Source: [Mycobacterium] fortunisiensis
GTDB taxonomy: Bacteria > Actinomycetota > Actinomycetes > Mycobacteriales > Mycobacteriaceae
Assembly: GCF_019050325.1 (NCBI RefSeq)
Contig: NZ_VOMB01000020.1
Span: 310,001 to 374,000, forward strand
Direction: 5' to 3'
DNA length: 64,000 nucleotides
The notes under the pieces were generated by a model. The model searched no databases and was not told the DNA's origin. It saw nothing but the letters and a program-made list of their open reading frames with translations. This document shows, piece after piece, positions 41,773 to 50,903 of this stretch (its first letter is position 1; each line of letters begins with the position of its first letter). The position numbers and the translations under genes were made by a program.

Positions 41773-43286
41773 CGGCCGCCCTCCGTCCGGGTGTTCAGTA
41801 CGTTGATGCCACGGAACAGCGCGCTCGGGCAGCCGTGGCTGACCGGGGCCACCTGACCGGGCTGCGCCTTGCCGCAGTTGAACGCCCCACCGAGGCGCCA
41901 GGTCGACGGCCCGCCAACGGCTTCCAGAGCGCCCCAGAAGTCGGTGGTGGTGGCCTGGTAGGCCACGTCCCGCAGCTGCCCGTCCAGCCTGCCGTCGCGG
42001 ATCCGGTAGAACCGCTGGCCGGTGAACTGGAAGTTGTAGCGCTGCATGTCAATTGACCAGGATTTGTCGCCCACGATGTAGATGCCGTCGGATACCCGCG
42101 AGATCAGATCGGCGGTGCTGAGATCCTCCGGACCGGGCTGCAGCGACACGTTGGCCATCCGCTGGATCGGCACGTGGTGCGGCGAGTCGGCGTAGGAGCA
42201 GCCGTTGGAGCGCGCCTGACCCAGCCGGGGCGCGAACACCCGGTCCAGCTGATAGCCGACGAAGATGCCGTCGCGCACCAGGTCCCAGCTCTGCGCACGC
42301 ACCCCTTCGTCGTCGAAACCCACTGTGGCCAGACCGAATTCGACGGTACGATCGGCGGTCACGTTCAGCATCGGTGAGCCGTAACGCATGGTGCCGAGCT
42401 TGTCCGGGGTGGCGAACGAGGTGCCGGCATAGGCCGCCTCATAGCCGATGGCCCGATCGTATTCGGTGGCGTGCCCGATGGATTCGTGGATGGTCAGCCA
42501 CAGGTTGGACGGGTCGATCACCAGGTCGGTGGGACCGGCGAGCACCGACGGGGCCTTCGTTTTCTCGGCCAGCAGCGTCGGCAACTCGGCCAGCTCGGAG
42601 GTCCAGTCCCACACGTCATCACCGGCCAGCGCCTCCCAGCCGCGCGCCGTCGGCGGCGCCAGGGTGCGCATGGTTTCGAACGATCCGGCCGCGGAGTCGA
42701 CGGCCACCGCCTCCATCGTCGGCATCAGCCGGACCCGCTGCTGGGTGATCGACGAGCCGAACGTGTCGGCGTAGAACGTCTGTTCTTTGACCGCGTGCAC
42801 GCCCGCCGACACATGATCGACGCCATCGGCGGCCAGCAATCGACCGGAATACTCGCCGAGCAGGGCGATCTTGTCGGCGGCGGGCACCGTGAATGGGTCG
42901 ACGCGGTAGTCGGACACCCAGGTCACGTCGGCGTAGACCGGCTCGGGCGCCAGCTCGATGCGCTCGGCGTTCAGCGGCGCCAGCGCGGTGGCCACCTGCA
43001 CGGCCCGGCGCGCGGTCTCCGCGGCCACCCCGGGAGCCAGCTCGGCGTGGGAGGCAAAGCCCCAGGCGCCATCCACGATCACCCGCACCGCCAGGCCGAC
43101 CTCCCGGTTGACCACGGAGGTCTCCAACTCGCCGTCGCGCAACTGGATGATCTCGGTGGTGATCCGGTGAATCCGCAGATCGGCGTAGCCGGCTCCGGCT
43201 GCGGCTGCCGCGGTCAGCGCCGCGTCCGCCAGCTCGGAGCGGGGCAGCTCCAGAAAATCGGCATCGACATGTCTTTGGGCCGTCAC
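41769..43286 (-). CDS. tldD: TldD family metallopeptidase (Rv2315c-like)
   Basis: 505 residues. The HExxxH motif is HESIGHATEYD (near residue 262), with downstream YADSPHHVPIQRM and a late cysteine-containing CGKAQPGQ that supplies further metal contacts in the family. The N-terminal domain (EIIQLRDGELETSVVNREVGLAVRV) lines the substrate tunnel in TldD proteins. It is cytosolic and forms a heterodimer with the TldE-like protein encoded next. It is divergent from the sulfatase gene, with only 71 bases between the starts. Confidence 0.9.
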   Translation of the reverse strand: MTAQRHVDADFLELPRSELADAALTAAAAAGAGYADLRIHRITTEIIQLRDGELETSVVNREVGLAVRVIVDGAWGFASHAELAPGVAAETARRAVQVATALAPLNAERIELAPEPVYADVTWVSDYRVDPFTVPAADKIALLGEYSGRLLAADGVDHVSAGVHAVKEQTFYADTFGSSITQQRVRLMPTMEAVAVDSAAGSFETMRTLAPPTARGWEALAGDDVWDWTSELAELPTLLAEKTKAPSVLAGPTDLVIDPSNLWLTIHESIGHATEYDRAIGYEAAYAGTSFATPDKLGTMRYGSPMLNVTADRTVEFGLATVGFDDEGVRAQSWDLVRDGIFVGYQLDRVFAPRLGQARSNGCSYADSPHHVPIQRMANVSLQPGPEDLSTADLISRVSDGIYIVGDKSWSIDMQRYNFQFTGQRFYRIRDGRLDGQLRDVAYQATTTDFWGALEAVGGPSTWRLGGAFNCGKAQPGQVAPVSHGCPSALFRGINVLNTRTEGGR

Positions 43287-43357
43287 GATTTTCCACAGTA
43301 AACGGTGCTCGACGCCAAACTCATGCCGCGCACAGGATGACCCCTTAGCCTGACTAA

Positions 43358-45025
43358 ATGGCAGAGATCAGCAGACGGACGGTCCTGGGTGGTGCCGCGG
43401 TGGCCGCCGGTGCGGCGGCAGTGGGATTCGGCGGCTACGAACTGCTGGGGCGACGCGGCACCGAGTCGGCCGGCCGGCCCAACATCCTGGTGGTCATCGT
43501 CGACCAGATGCGGGCGCCGCAGTGGTTCCCCGACGCTGCACAGCTCGGGGCGATGCTGCCCAATCTCGACCGGCTGCGGACCCGCAGCACCGTCTTCGAC
43601 TCGCACTACAGCGCGTCGAACATGTGCACACCGTCACGCGGTGTGCTGACCACCGGGCTGTACTCGCACCAGACCGGATGCCTGTACACCGGCGAGGGGC
43701 CCACCGAGTCGACGCTGGCGGTCCGCTTCCCGACCTGGGGCACGATGCTGCGCGACGCCGGATACCGCACCTGGTGGTGGGGCAAGTGGCACCTGGGCAG
43801 TGCGGCCGACAACACGCCCGACGGCCTGGACGTGCACGGCTTCTCCGGCGGCACGTACCCGTCCCCCAATGGCGCGCCCAATCAGGGCCTGCAGCAGGAC
43901 CCCTCGATCGTCGACCAGTTCGCCGGGTGGTTCGACGCCCACGCCACCGACGGCCCATGGTGTACCACGGTGTCGCTGGTCAATCCGCACGATATCTGTT
44001 GGTGGCCGAAAAACCCGCTGCCAGAGGATGTTCCGCACGTCTTCAGCGCGAAACCGGTGAACTTCGAGACCGCCGAGGATCTGCACCGCCGCGGCAAGCC
44101 CCAATTGCAGATCGACTACCTGAACTTCATGTCACCGTTGATGACGGGCGCGATGGACTACACCGGACCCGAGGCGGCCGCGCAGTGGGCACGGTGTCTC
44201 GATATGTACCTGTGGTTGCAGCAGCAGGTGGACACCCAGATCGGCCGGGTGCTCGACACCTTGGCGGCGCGGCCGGACGTCGATGACAACACCGTCGTGG
44301 TGTTCACCTCCGATCACGGTGAATACGCCGGCTCGCACGGCCTGCGCGGCAAGGGCGCCGCGGTGTACGAGGAGAGCATCCGGGTACCGCTCTACATCCG
44401 CGATCCCTCCGGCCGTCTCACCCCGGCTGCCGGCGAGACCCGTTCGCAACTCACCTCCAGTGCCGACCTGGCACCGTTGCTGCTGACCATTGCCCACGGC
44501 GGGTCAAGTTGGCGGTCGGACTCTCGCTACTCCTACCTCGCCGGCCGCGGGGACATCGCCCGCATCGCCGCCGACGCTGCGGCACCGGGGCGGCCGTGGA
44601 TAGCGCATGCCACCGACGACATGTCCGTGGAAGAGATGGCGGCGTTGCTGAAATCCCCGCTTGCGCAGAAGATCTTCGGCGCCGCCGGACCGCCGACGGA
44701 CATCCCGACCTCGGCACCCAGCCACATCGTCGCGGTGCGTACACCCGGCGCCAAACTCGGCATGTACACGTACTGGAAGCCCGGCGGCATGGAGATCGAC
44801 ACCTCGCGGCCCATCCAGCACGAGTTGTACGACTACGAGTCCCCGTCGGGCATACACGAACTGGACAACCTGGCCGGCCGCAGTGCCATGCAGGCCGAGC
44901 TGCAGGGCCTGCTCGACCACGAGGTGCTGCCCGAGCTGCGGGCCCCCCTGCCGGAGTTTCTCAACGAGGCGCAGGAGCAGGGGTTGGCGAATATGCGGGA
45001 GCTCGCGGAGCTGCGCGGAGGCTGA
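43358..45025 (+). CDS. Tat-exported type I sulfatase
   Basis: 555 residues. The twin-arginine signal (SRRTVLGGAAVAAG) is followed by a hydrophobic core. The sulfatase domain starts NILVVIVDQM (metal-binding D49-Q50) and has C90 in CTPSRGVLTTG, the CxPSR site that formylglycine-generating enzyme converts to formylglycine. HDICWWPKN and TSDHGEYAGSHGLRGKG provide further active-site residues. Export folded through Tat fits a protein modified in the cytosol before secretion. It should hydrolyse a sulfate (or phosphonate) ester outside the membrane; the substrate is unknown. Its stop codon lies inside a 26-bp tandem repeat. Confidence 0.9.
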   Translation: MAEISRRTVLGGAAVAAGAAAVGFGGYELLGRRGTESAGRPNILVVIVDQMRAPQWFPDAAQLGAMLPNLDRLRTRSTVFDSHYSASNMCTPSRGVLTTGLYSHQTGCLYTGEGPTESTLAVRFPTWGTMLRDAGYRTWWWGKWHLGSAADNTPDGLDVHGFSGGTYPSPNGAPNQGLQQDPSIVDQFAGWFDAHATDGPWCTTVSLVNPHDICWWPKNPLPEDVPHVFSAKPVNFETAEDLHRRGKPQLQIDYLNFMSPLMTGAMDYTGPEAAAQWARCLDMYLWLQQQVDTQIGRVLDTLAARPDVDDNTVVVFTSDHGEYAGSHGLRGKGAAVYEESIRVPLYIRDPSGRLTPAAGETRSQLTSSADLAPLLLTIAHGGSSWRSDSRYSYLAGRGDIARIAADAAAPGRPWIAHATDDMSVEEMAALLKSPLAQKIFGAAGPPTDIPTSAPSHIVAVRTPGAKLGMYTYWKPGGMEIDTSRPIQHELYDYESPSGIHELDNLAGRSAMQAELQGLLDHEVLPELRAPLPEFLNEAQEQGLANMRELAELRGG

Positions 45026-45106
45026 GCCGACAAATTCAGTACGGAGGCTGAGCCGACAAATTCAGTACGGAGGCTGAGCCGACAAATTCAGTATCGAGGC
45101 TGAGCC
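45017..45106. repeat. 26-bp tandem repeat (VNTR) between sulfatase and cutinase
   Basis: The unit GGAGGCTGAGCCGACAAATTCAGTAC occurs at 45017-45042 and 45043-45068 without a mismatch, then at 45069-45093 with its last base changed, followed by a partial unit (GAGGCTGAGCC) ending at 45106. Each unit carries TGA in the sulfatase frame, and the first one provides its stop codon. The array ends 1 base before the cutinase stop on the other strand. Confidence 0.9.
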
Positions 45107-45841
45107 TCAGCTGGCCGTCTCCATCGCCGCTGCCGCCGACTCGCCGCCCAGTTGCCGGGCCGCGAAAACAGCTGCCTGGACCACCATCCCGTTGTCCTTG
45201 TAGGAACTGTGGGCAGAGCGGGTGAGCCCACCGGGGAAGCACACCGGGTCGCCGGTTGCGCACAGCTGGATGGCCTTGGCGCTGTACAGCTGGCCGATGG
45301 TGATCGGAGGCGCGTCACGATCCACGAGGCTCAGGAACCAATCGTCGGGCGTGCCGAACAAGGCCACCGCTGCGACGTGGGAGGCGATCGATGCCGGCAT
45401 CGGGCCACTGATCCCGGCGGGCAGGCTGAAACCGGCCGGCACCGCGCCGGCGGTGGTGTAGCCGGCCACCGCGGCGCCCTGCGAATAGCCGCCGAGCACG
45501 ATCTTCGTGGCCGGGCACTGCGCCGCGATCGCCTGGATCCGGTTGCTGGCATCGGCGACGCCGTCAACCGCCTGGCTGAAGTTCAGCGAGGCCGGATAGT
45601 TCACGCCGTACACGTCCACGGTCTTGCCCGGCAGCTCGGCGGTCAGCGCGTCGACGAACGCCTGCCCGGTCGCACCCACACCGGGCGCCTCGTTGGTGCC
45701 ACGGGCGAAGACGACCTCCACATCGGCGCACCCGTCGTCGGCATACGCCGCGGCGATCGGGCCGGCCACAGCGCCGACGATCAGCGCCGTTGTGGCCGCC
45801 ACGGTGAAGAACACGGAGCGAGTTCGTTGCGATGCGCTCAT
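45107..45841 (-). CDS. Secreted cutinase-family serine esterase
   Basis: 244 residues from ATG 45841. The Sec signal peptide ends near AAAYA before DDGCADVEVVFARG. Catalytic Ser is in GGYSQGAAV, Asp in CATGDPVCF and His in RSAHSSYKDNG, and four cysteines match the two disulfides of cutinase-like proteins (Culp) of mycobacteria. These enzymes hydrolyse short-chain esters, phospholipids or envelope lipids outside the cell. The start ATG is preceded by more in-frame codons but these show no signal features. It converges with the sulfatase across the 26-bp repeat array. Confidence 0.92.
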   Translation of the reverse strand: MSASQRTRSVFFTVAATTALIVGAVAGPIAAAYADDGCADVEVVFARGTNEAPGVGATGQAFVDALTAELPGKTVDVYGVNYPASLNFSQAVDGVADASNRIQAIAAQCPATKIVLGGYSQGAAVAGYTTAGAVPAGFSLPAGISGPMPASIASHVAAVALFGTPDDWFLSLVDRDAPPITIGQLYSAKAIQLCATGDPVCFPGGLTRSAHSSYKDNGMVVQAAVFAARQLGGESAAAAMETAS

Positions 45842-46076
45842 GGTCTGGTCCCACCCTCGTCCGTTCGCCATCGCCTCGATGTGGTGTTGGCTGCTACCTG
45901 CTACAAGTGGCACGCACCCGCGTCGATTCCGAAGCGGTCGAGTGATATACGCCATCTCGGCAATCTGTGCGCAACGGGATTGCCGGTGCGGAGTTCGGCG
46001 TTGCATCCGGTCACGTTCGACGCCGCACCACCGCCCACTGTCGCAATCGGATACGGCGAACCGCTTTAATGAACCG

Positions 46077-46949
46077 ATGGCCACCTCGCGTGTCCGCACC
46101 GCCGCACTGGGGTACGCGCTTGTCGCACCCAGCTTGTTCGGCGTGGTCACGTTCCTGTTGCTGCCCATGCTGGTGGTGCTCTGGCTGAGCCTGCACCGCT
46201 GGGATCTGCTCGGCCCGATCACCTTTGTGGGGCTGGACAATTGGGCCTCGGTACTCGCCGATTCGTCCTTCGCGATGTCGCTGGGCGTGACGCTGCTGTT
46301 CGTCGCGCTGGTGGTGCCGACCCAGACCGTGCTGGGGCTGGTCGCGGCGTCGCTGTTGGCCCGCGGCCTGCCCGGCACCGGGTTCTTCCGCACCGCCTAC
46401 GTGTTGCCGTGGATCTGCGCTCCGCTGGCCATCGCGGTGCTGTGGAAGTGGATCCTGGCCCCGACCGACGGGGCGCTGAGCACCGTGCTGGGCCGGCCGG
46501 TGGAGTGGCTCACCGATCCGGGGCTGGCCCTGCCGGTGGTTTCGGCGGTGGTGGTGTGGACCAACGTCGGCTACGTGACGCTGTTCTTCCTGGCCGGCAT
46601 CCTCAACATTCCCGCCGATGTGCACAACGCCGCCCGCATCGACGGCGCCACGGACTGGCAGCGGTTCCGCCACATCACCCTGCCCATGCTGCGCCCCACC
46701 ATGTTCTTCGTCCTGGTCACCGGAATCGTCAGCGCTGCACAGGTATTCGATACGGTCTACGCTCTCACCACAGGCGGACCGCAGGGCCGTACGGATCTGG
46801 TGGCCCACCGTATCTACGCCGAGGCGTTCGGTGCGGCCGCCGTGGGCCGGGCCTCGGTGATGGCGATCGTGCTGTTCGTCATCCTGGTCGGCATCTCGCT
46901 GCTCCAGCACGTCTACTTCCGCCGCAGGATCAGCTATGACCTCACGTAA
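46077..46949 (+). CDS. uspA: Sugar ABC importer permease UspA
   Basis: 290 residues from ATG 46077. Six membrane helices are present, and the coupling loop DIHNAARIDGATDWQRFRHI-type sequence (here ADVHNAARIDGATDWQ) is typical of carbohydrate permeases of the MalF class. The following genes are the MalG-class permease and a sugar-binding protein, and the tldD/tldE pair lies upstream. This is exactly the Rv2314c-Rv2318 order in M. tuberculosis, where UspABC was reported to recognise amino sugars. No ATPase gene is in the cluster, so a shared MsiK/SugC-type ATPase is expected. Confidence 0.9.
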   Translation: MATSRVRTAALGYALVAPSLFGVVTFLLLPMLVVLWLSLHRWDLLGPITFVGLDNWASVLADSSFAMSLGVTLLFVALVVPTQTVLGLVAASLLARGLPGTGFFRTAYVLPWICAPLAIAVLWKWILAPTDGALSTVLGRPVEWLTDPGLALPVVSAVVVWTNVGYVTLFFLAGILNIPADVHNAARIDGATDWQRFRHITLPMLRPTMFFVLVTGIVSAAQVFDTVYALTTGGPQGRTDLVAHRIYAEAFGAAAVGRASVMAIVLFVILVGISLLQHVYFRRRISYDLT

Positions 46950-47748
46950 CGCCCTGACCTACGTGGGGTTGCTCCTCGGTGCGCTGATCACCCTGGTGCC
47001 GTTCGGGCTCGGGTTGTTGACGTCGTTCACCTCGGCCGAGCAGTTCGCCACCACCTCCCCGCTGTCGCTGCCCGCCCCTCCGACGCTGCAGAACTATTTC
47101 GGGCTCGCCGATGCCGGCTTCGGCCGGGCCATCCTGGTGACCGCGTTGATGACCGCCGTCATTCTGCTGGGCCAACTGGTGTGCTCGGTGTTGGCCGCGT
47201 ACGCCTTTGCCCGGCTGCAGTTCCCGGGGCGTGACGCACTGTTCTGGCTGTACCTCGCCACGCTGATGGTGCCCGCCACGGTGACCGTGGTGCCGCTGTA
47301 CCTGATGATGGCCGAGGCAGGGCTGCGCAACACATTCTGGGCGCTGGTGCTGCCGTTCGTGTTCGGCTCGCCGTACGCGATCTTCCTGCTGCGTGAGTAC
47401 TTTCGGTCTATTCCCGGCGACTTGATCAACGCGGCCCGCCTCGACGGCGCCCACACCCTGGATGTGCTCACCCACGTGGTGGTACCGGCCAGCCGCCCTA
47501 TTCTGGTGACCCTGGCCCTGATCACCGTGGTGAGCCAGTGGAACAACTTCCTGTGGCCCTTGGTGATCACCAGCGGCGGCACGTGGCAGGTGCTCACGGT
47601 GGCCACCGCCGGGTTGCAGACGCAGTACAACGCGCAGTGGACCCTGGTGATGGCCGCCACCACCGTGGCGATCGTCCCGCTGATCGCATTGTTCGTCGCG
47701 TTCTCCCGCCATATCGTCCGCTCGATCGTGGTGACGGGCATCAAATGA
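46936..47748 (+). CDS. uspB: Sugar ABC importer permease UspB
   Basis: 270 residues beginning 14 bases before the end of uspA. It is a MalG-class permease with six helices and the coupling loop PGDLINAARLDGAHTLDVLTH. The N-terminal LLTSFTSAEQFATTSPLSLP is the usual periplasmic start of this class. It forms the membrane channel with UspA. The binding-protein gene starts 76 bases further on. Confidence 0.9.
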   Translation: MTSRNALTYVGLLLGALITLVPFGLGLLTSFTSAEQFATTSPLSLPAPPTLQNYFGLADAGFGRAILVTALMTAVILLGQLVCSVLAAYAFARLQFPGRDALFWLYLATLMVPATVTVVPLYLMMAEAGLRNTFWALVLPFVFGSPYAIFLLREYFRSIPGDLINAARLDGAHTLDVLTHVVVPASRPILVTLALITVVSQWNNFLWPLVITSGGTWQVLTVATAGLQTQYNAQWTLVMAATTVAIVPLIALFVAFSRHIVRSIVVTGIK

Positions 47749-47824
47749 CCGCCGAGATCTACTCCAGGGCTGTGCATTCGCGGCCGCAACGACCCTCACG
47801 TCGATCTCGCGACAGGAAGCTGCC

Positions 47825-49150
47825 ATGAGGCGATCGACCATGTTGGCAACAGGCTTGGCGTTGACGATGGCCGTGCTGCTCGTCGCCGCCACGCTGCTGG
47901 GACGCCCCGACGAACCCGGGGGCCACACCGTGGTGACCATGCGGCTGTGGGACCCGCAGGTGGCGGCGGCGTACCGGGAATCGTTCGCCGAGTTCACCAG
48001 GGAACATCCCGACATCGAAGTACGGGTCACCACGGTCGCCTACTCGGCCTATTTCGACAGCCTGCGCACCGATGTGGCCGGTGGCAGCGCCGACGACATC
48101 TTCTGGCTGTCCAACGCCTACCTCGCCGGTTACGCGGACAGCGGTCGGTTGCTGGACATCGGCGGACTGCTCGGCCCCGATGCCGCCGGGGCCTGGGAGC
48201 CCTCGGTGGTCGACCAGTTCACTCGCAATGACGCCCTCTGGGCGGTACCGCAGCTGACGGACGCGGGGATCGCGGTCTACTACAACGCCGATCTTCTCAA
48301 CGCCGCCGGAGTCGACCCCGCCGAACTCGACACCGTGCGTTGGTCGAACGGCGCCGACGACACCCTGCGGCCGCTGCTGGCCCGCCTCACCGTCGATGAA
48401 CAGGGCCGCACGGCGGGTACCGACGGCTTCGACGCCGGCCGCATCCGGCACTGGGGCTACAACGCAGCCAATGATCTGCAGGGCATCTACCTCAACTACA
48501 TCGGCTCGGCCGGCGGCATCTTCACGATCGGCGACCGGTTCGCGTTCGACAACCCGCAGGCCGTCGAGGCGTTCAGCTACCTGGTGCGGTTGATCAACGA
48601 CGACCGCGTCGCGCCACCGGCGTCGGCCACCAACGACAACGGCGACTTCTCCCGCAACGCGTTTCTGCAGGGCCGCATGGCGCTGTTCCAGTCCGGCACC
48701 TACAACCTGGCCGCGATCGCGAACCAGGCCCGCTTCCGGTGGGGCGTGGCGATGCTGCCGAACGGACCCAAAGGCCGGGTCAGCGTCACCAACGGGATTG
48801 CGGCAGCGGCGAACTCAGCGACCCGGCATCCGGCCGCGGTGCGTGCGGTGCTGGCCTGGATGGGCAGCGCACGGGGCAACGAGTACCTCGGTGCCGCGGG
48901 GGCGGCCATCCCGGCCGTGCCGGCCGCGCAGTCCGTCTACCACGACTATTGGACGCGGCGAGGTATCGATGTCGGTCCGTTCTTCCGAGTACTGCACGGA
49001 CCACGCATCCCCGCGCCCGGTGCGGCCGGCTTCCCGGCCGGATATCAGGCCCTCAAACCGTATTTCGACGAGATGTTCCTCGGCCGTCGCGATGTCCAGC
49101 CGGCACTGGCCGAGGCGCAGCGGGCGGCCAATTCCGCGGCAACCCGCTGA
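47825..49150 (+). CDS. uspC: Sugar-binding protein UspC
   Basis: 441 residues from ATG 47825, with AGGAAGC upstream. The N-terminal 25 residues are a hydrophobic signal or anchor without a lipobox cysteine, so it is probably membrane-tethered by an uncleaved helix or secreted. The rest is a family 1 extracellular solute-binding protein (TMRLWDPQVAAAYRESFAEF, NGDFSRNAFLQGRMALFQSG). In M. tuberculosis UspC binds amino sugars related to chitobiose and may recycle cell-wall material. The length is very close to the tuberculosis protein. Confidence 0.9.
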   Translation: MRRSTMLATGLALTMAVLLVAATLLGRPDEPGGHTVVTMRLWDPQVAAAYRESFAEFTREHPDIEVRVTTVAYSAYFDSLRTDVAGGSADDIFWLSNAYLAGYADSGRLLDIGGLLGPDAAGAWEPSVVDQFTRNDALWAVPQLTDAGIAVYYNADLLNAAGVDPAELDTVRWSNGADDTLRPLLARLTVDEQGRTAGTDGFDAGRIRHWGYNAANDLQGIYLNYIGSAGGIFTIGDRFAFDNPQAVEAFSYLVRLINDDRVAPPASATNDNGDFSRNAFLQGRMALFQSGTYNLAAIANQARFRWGVAMLPNGPKGRVSVTNGIAAAANSATRHPAAVRAVLAWMGSARGNEYLGAAGAAIPAVPAAQSVYHDYWTRRGIDVGPFFRVLHGPRIPAPGAAGFPAGYQALKPYFDEMFLGRRDVQPALAEAQRAANSAATR

Positions 49151-49172
49151 AACCATCACTTACATTGGGCTG

Positions 49173-50171
49173 ATGGCCCAGCACCGCCATGCACCCCGCC
49201 GCCGTCACCTGACCGTGGCGTTGTTCGTCGCCACCTTGTTGACTGCCGCACCGGCCTGCGCGCCTGGGCACTCCCCGACCACATCGGGCCCGGCGGCCCC
49301 GGAAAGCGACGCCGGTTTCGCCCCGGCGCCGGCAGCCGGTCCCGCAACCGGTCCCGGGCTCAAGGAAGCGCCGGCACCGGCCGAGATCAACCGCGACATT
49401 GTCAAGACCGCCTCGATGTCGATCACGGCCGGCAACCCCGCCGCAGTCGCCGACAAAGCCGTGACGCTGGCCGCCGACGCCGGCGGCCGGGTGGACAGCC
49501 GCTCCGAGGACGCCGGCTCCAGTTCGGGCCGGGCCCATATCGCGCTGGTGCTGCGGGTGCCGGCCGACAAACTGGACGGCACCCTCGACGAGTTCAAAGC
49601 GCTCGGCACGGTGCAGACCGTCGAGGTTCGCGCCGAGGACGTGACCGCCCAGCGGGTCGATCTCGACGCTCGCATCACGGCGCTGCAGACCTCGGTGGAC
49701 CGGCTGCTGGGGATCATGCGCGACGCCAAGGATCCCGACGCCTTGATCAAGGCCGAGGAGGCGTTGTCACAGCGTCAGGCCGACCTCGACAGCCTGCGCG
49801 CGCAGCGCACCCAGCTCGGCGAGCAAATCGCCTACAGCACGGTCAATCTCGATGTCACCGCCGAGCAGATCGGCGGCCCCGCGCCGCAGTATCGGGGCTT
49901 CTGGGGTCAGGTCGAGCGCGGATGGCAGGCCATGGTGGAGGTGGCCTCCGGGTCGGTGATGTTGTTCGGCCTGTTCCTGCCGTGGCTGGTCGCCGTCGCC
50001 GTCGTGGCCGGGATCATCTACCTCGTCGTTCGGGTGACGCGGTCACGCTCGCCGCGGCCGTCAGCGCCGCGGCAGGCTGGTCCCCAGAACGGTCAGCTCC
50101 AAGGCCAGGGCGGTGCCGCAGACCAGAACGAGGACGGCGAAGGTGATCCAGTCCCGCGTCTGGGGCCGTGA
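49173..50171 (+). CDS. DUF4349 lipoprotein
   Basis: 332 residues from ATG 49173. The lipobox near APAC (residue about 29) is followed by a Pro/Ala linker. The DUF4349 domain (KTASMSITAGNPAAVADKAVTLA, VPADKLDGTLDEFKALG, coiled coil LSQRQADLDSLRAQRTQLGEQ) ends in one membrane helix at about residues 263-289 and a polar tail rich in Gln and Gly. The family is widespread in actinobacteria without a known role. Its last 111 bases overlap the end of the convergent CbiQ-like gene in another frame, so the long tail may be a recent extension. Confidence 0.82.
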   Translation: MAQHRHAPRRRHLTVALFVATLLTAAPACAPGHSPTTSGPAAPESDAGFAPAPAAGPATGPGLKEAPAPAEINRDIVKTASMSITAGNPAAVADKAVTLAADAGGRVDSRSEDAGSSSGRAHIALVLRVPADKLDGTLDEFKALGTVQTVEVRAEDVTAQRVDLDARITALQTSVDRLLGIMRDAKDPDALIKAEEALSQRQADLDSLRAQRTQLGEQIAYSTVNLDVTAEQIGGPAPQYRGFWGQVERGWQAMVEVASGSVMLFGLFLPWLVAVAVVAGIIYLVVRVTRSRSPRPSAPRQAGPQNGQLQGQGGAADQNEDGEGDPVPRLGP

Positions 50172-50903
50172 CGGCGCCGCCGAGAACTGGCCCGCACCAC
50201 CGCGCGCGGTGATGGCGTCGCCCATCTCGTCGCCTCGGCGCAGGGCCACGGTGACCGCGGCGGCCAGCAGATCGATGAGGTTGGCCACGCGTTGCCTGCG
50301 CCGGGCCCGGAATGTCTCTGCCGGTTCGACGGGACGCAACCGATGTGCGGCGTACAACGTCCGGAACTCCTCGATCAACATCGGAAATGCGCGCAGCGCC
50401 AGCGCGATCGTCACCGCCCAGTCGTGCACCGGGATGCGCAGCACCCGCAGCGGCCGGCCCAAGGTGGCCACCGCCGGGGCGATGTCGGCGACGTTCGTCG
50501 TCCAGGACACCAGCGCACCGAGCCCCAACAGCACCACGGCCAACGCCGTCACCCGCAGGTAGTTGAGCAGCCCGCCCAACCCGATCTGCACGGAGCCGAT
50601 GTCGAGCACCGGGGTGCCGCCGGCCAGCGCGGCCAGCACCCCGCCGATCACCACCAGGATCCACAAGAAAAACGGGATCGAGGGCAGCGCACCGCGCGGA
50701 ATGTGCGCCAGCCGCGCGGTGATCAGGACCAGCACCGCGACCGAGCCGATCGGCACCCACCCCGGATAGAAGGTGAGCAGCACGCCGATGCCCGCGACGG
50801 CGAGGAGTTTGGTGCCGGCCCACAACCGGTGGACGACGGTGTCGCCGGGCACCGGCCGCAGCAACACCACCGGTTTGCGTTGTCCTCGGGTCGGAGCGGT
50901 CAT
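50061..50903 (-). CDS. ECF transporter T component, CbiQ/EcfT-like (Rv2325c-like)
   Basis: 280 residues from ATG 50903, overlapping the fused ATPase stop by 4 bases. About five membrane helices are followed by the coupling helices with Ala-Arg-Gly-type signatures; ALRAFPMLIEEFRTLYAAHRLR and ITARGGAGQF match the EcfT motifs that hold the ATPases. It joins the S-A-A protein encoded just upstream to complete an energy-coupling-factor importer. The vitamin or metal transported is unknown. Its 3' end overlaps the DUF4349 gene. Confidence 0.88.
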   Translation of the reverse strand: MTAPTRGQRKPVVLLRPVPGDTVVHRLWAGTKLLAVAGIGVLLTFYPGWVPIGSVAVLVLITARLAHIPRGALPSIPFFLWILVVIGGVLAALAGGTPVLDIGSVQIGLGGLLNYLRVTALAVVLLGLGALVSWTTNVADIAPAVATLGRPLRVLRIPVHDWAVTIALALRAFPMLIEEFRTLYAAHRLRPVEPAETFRARRRQRVANLIDLLAAAVTVALRRGDEMGDAITARGGAGQFSAAPSRPQTRDWITFAVLVLVCGTALALELTVLGTSLPRR

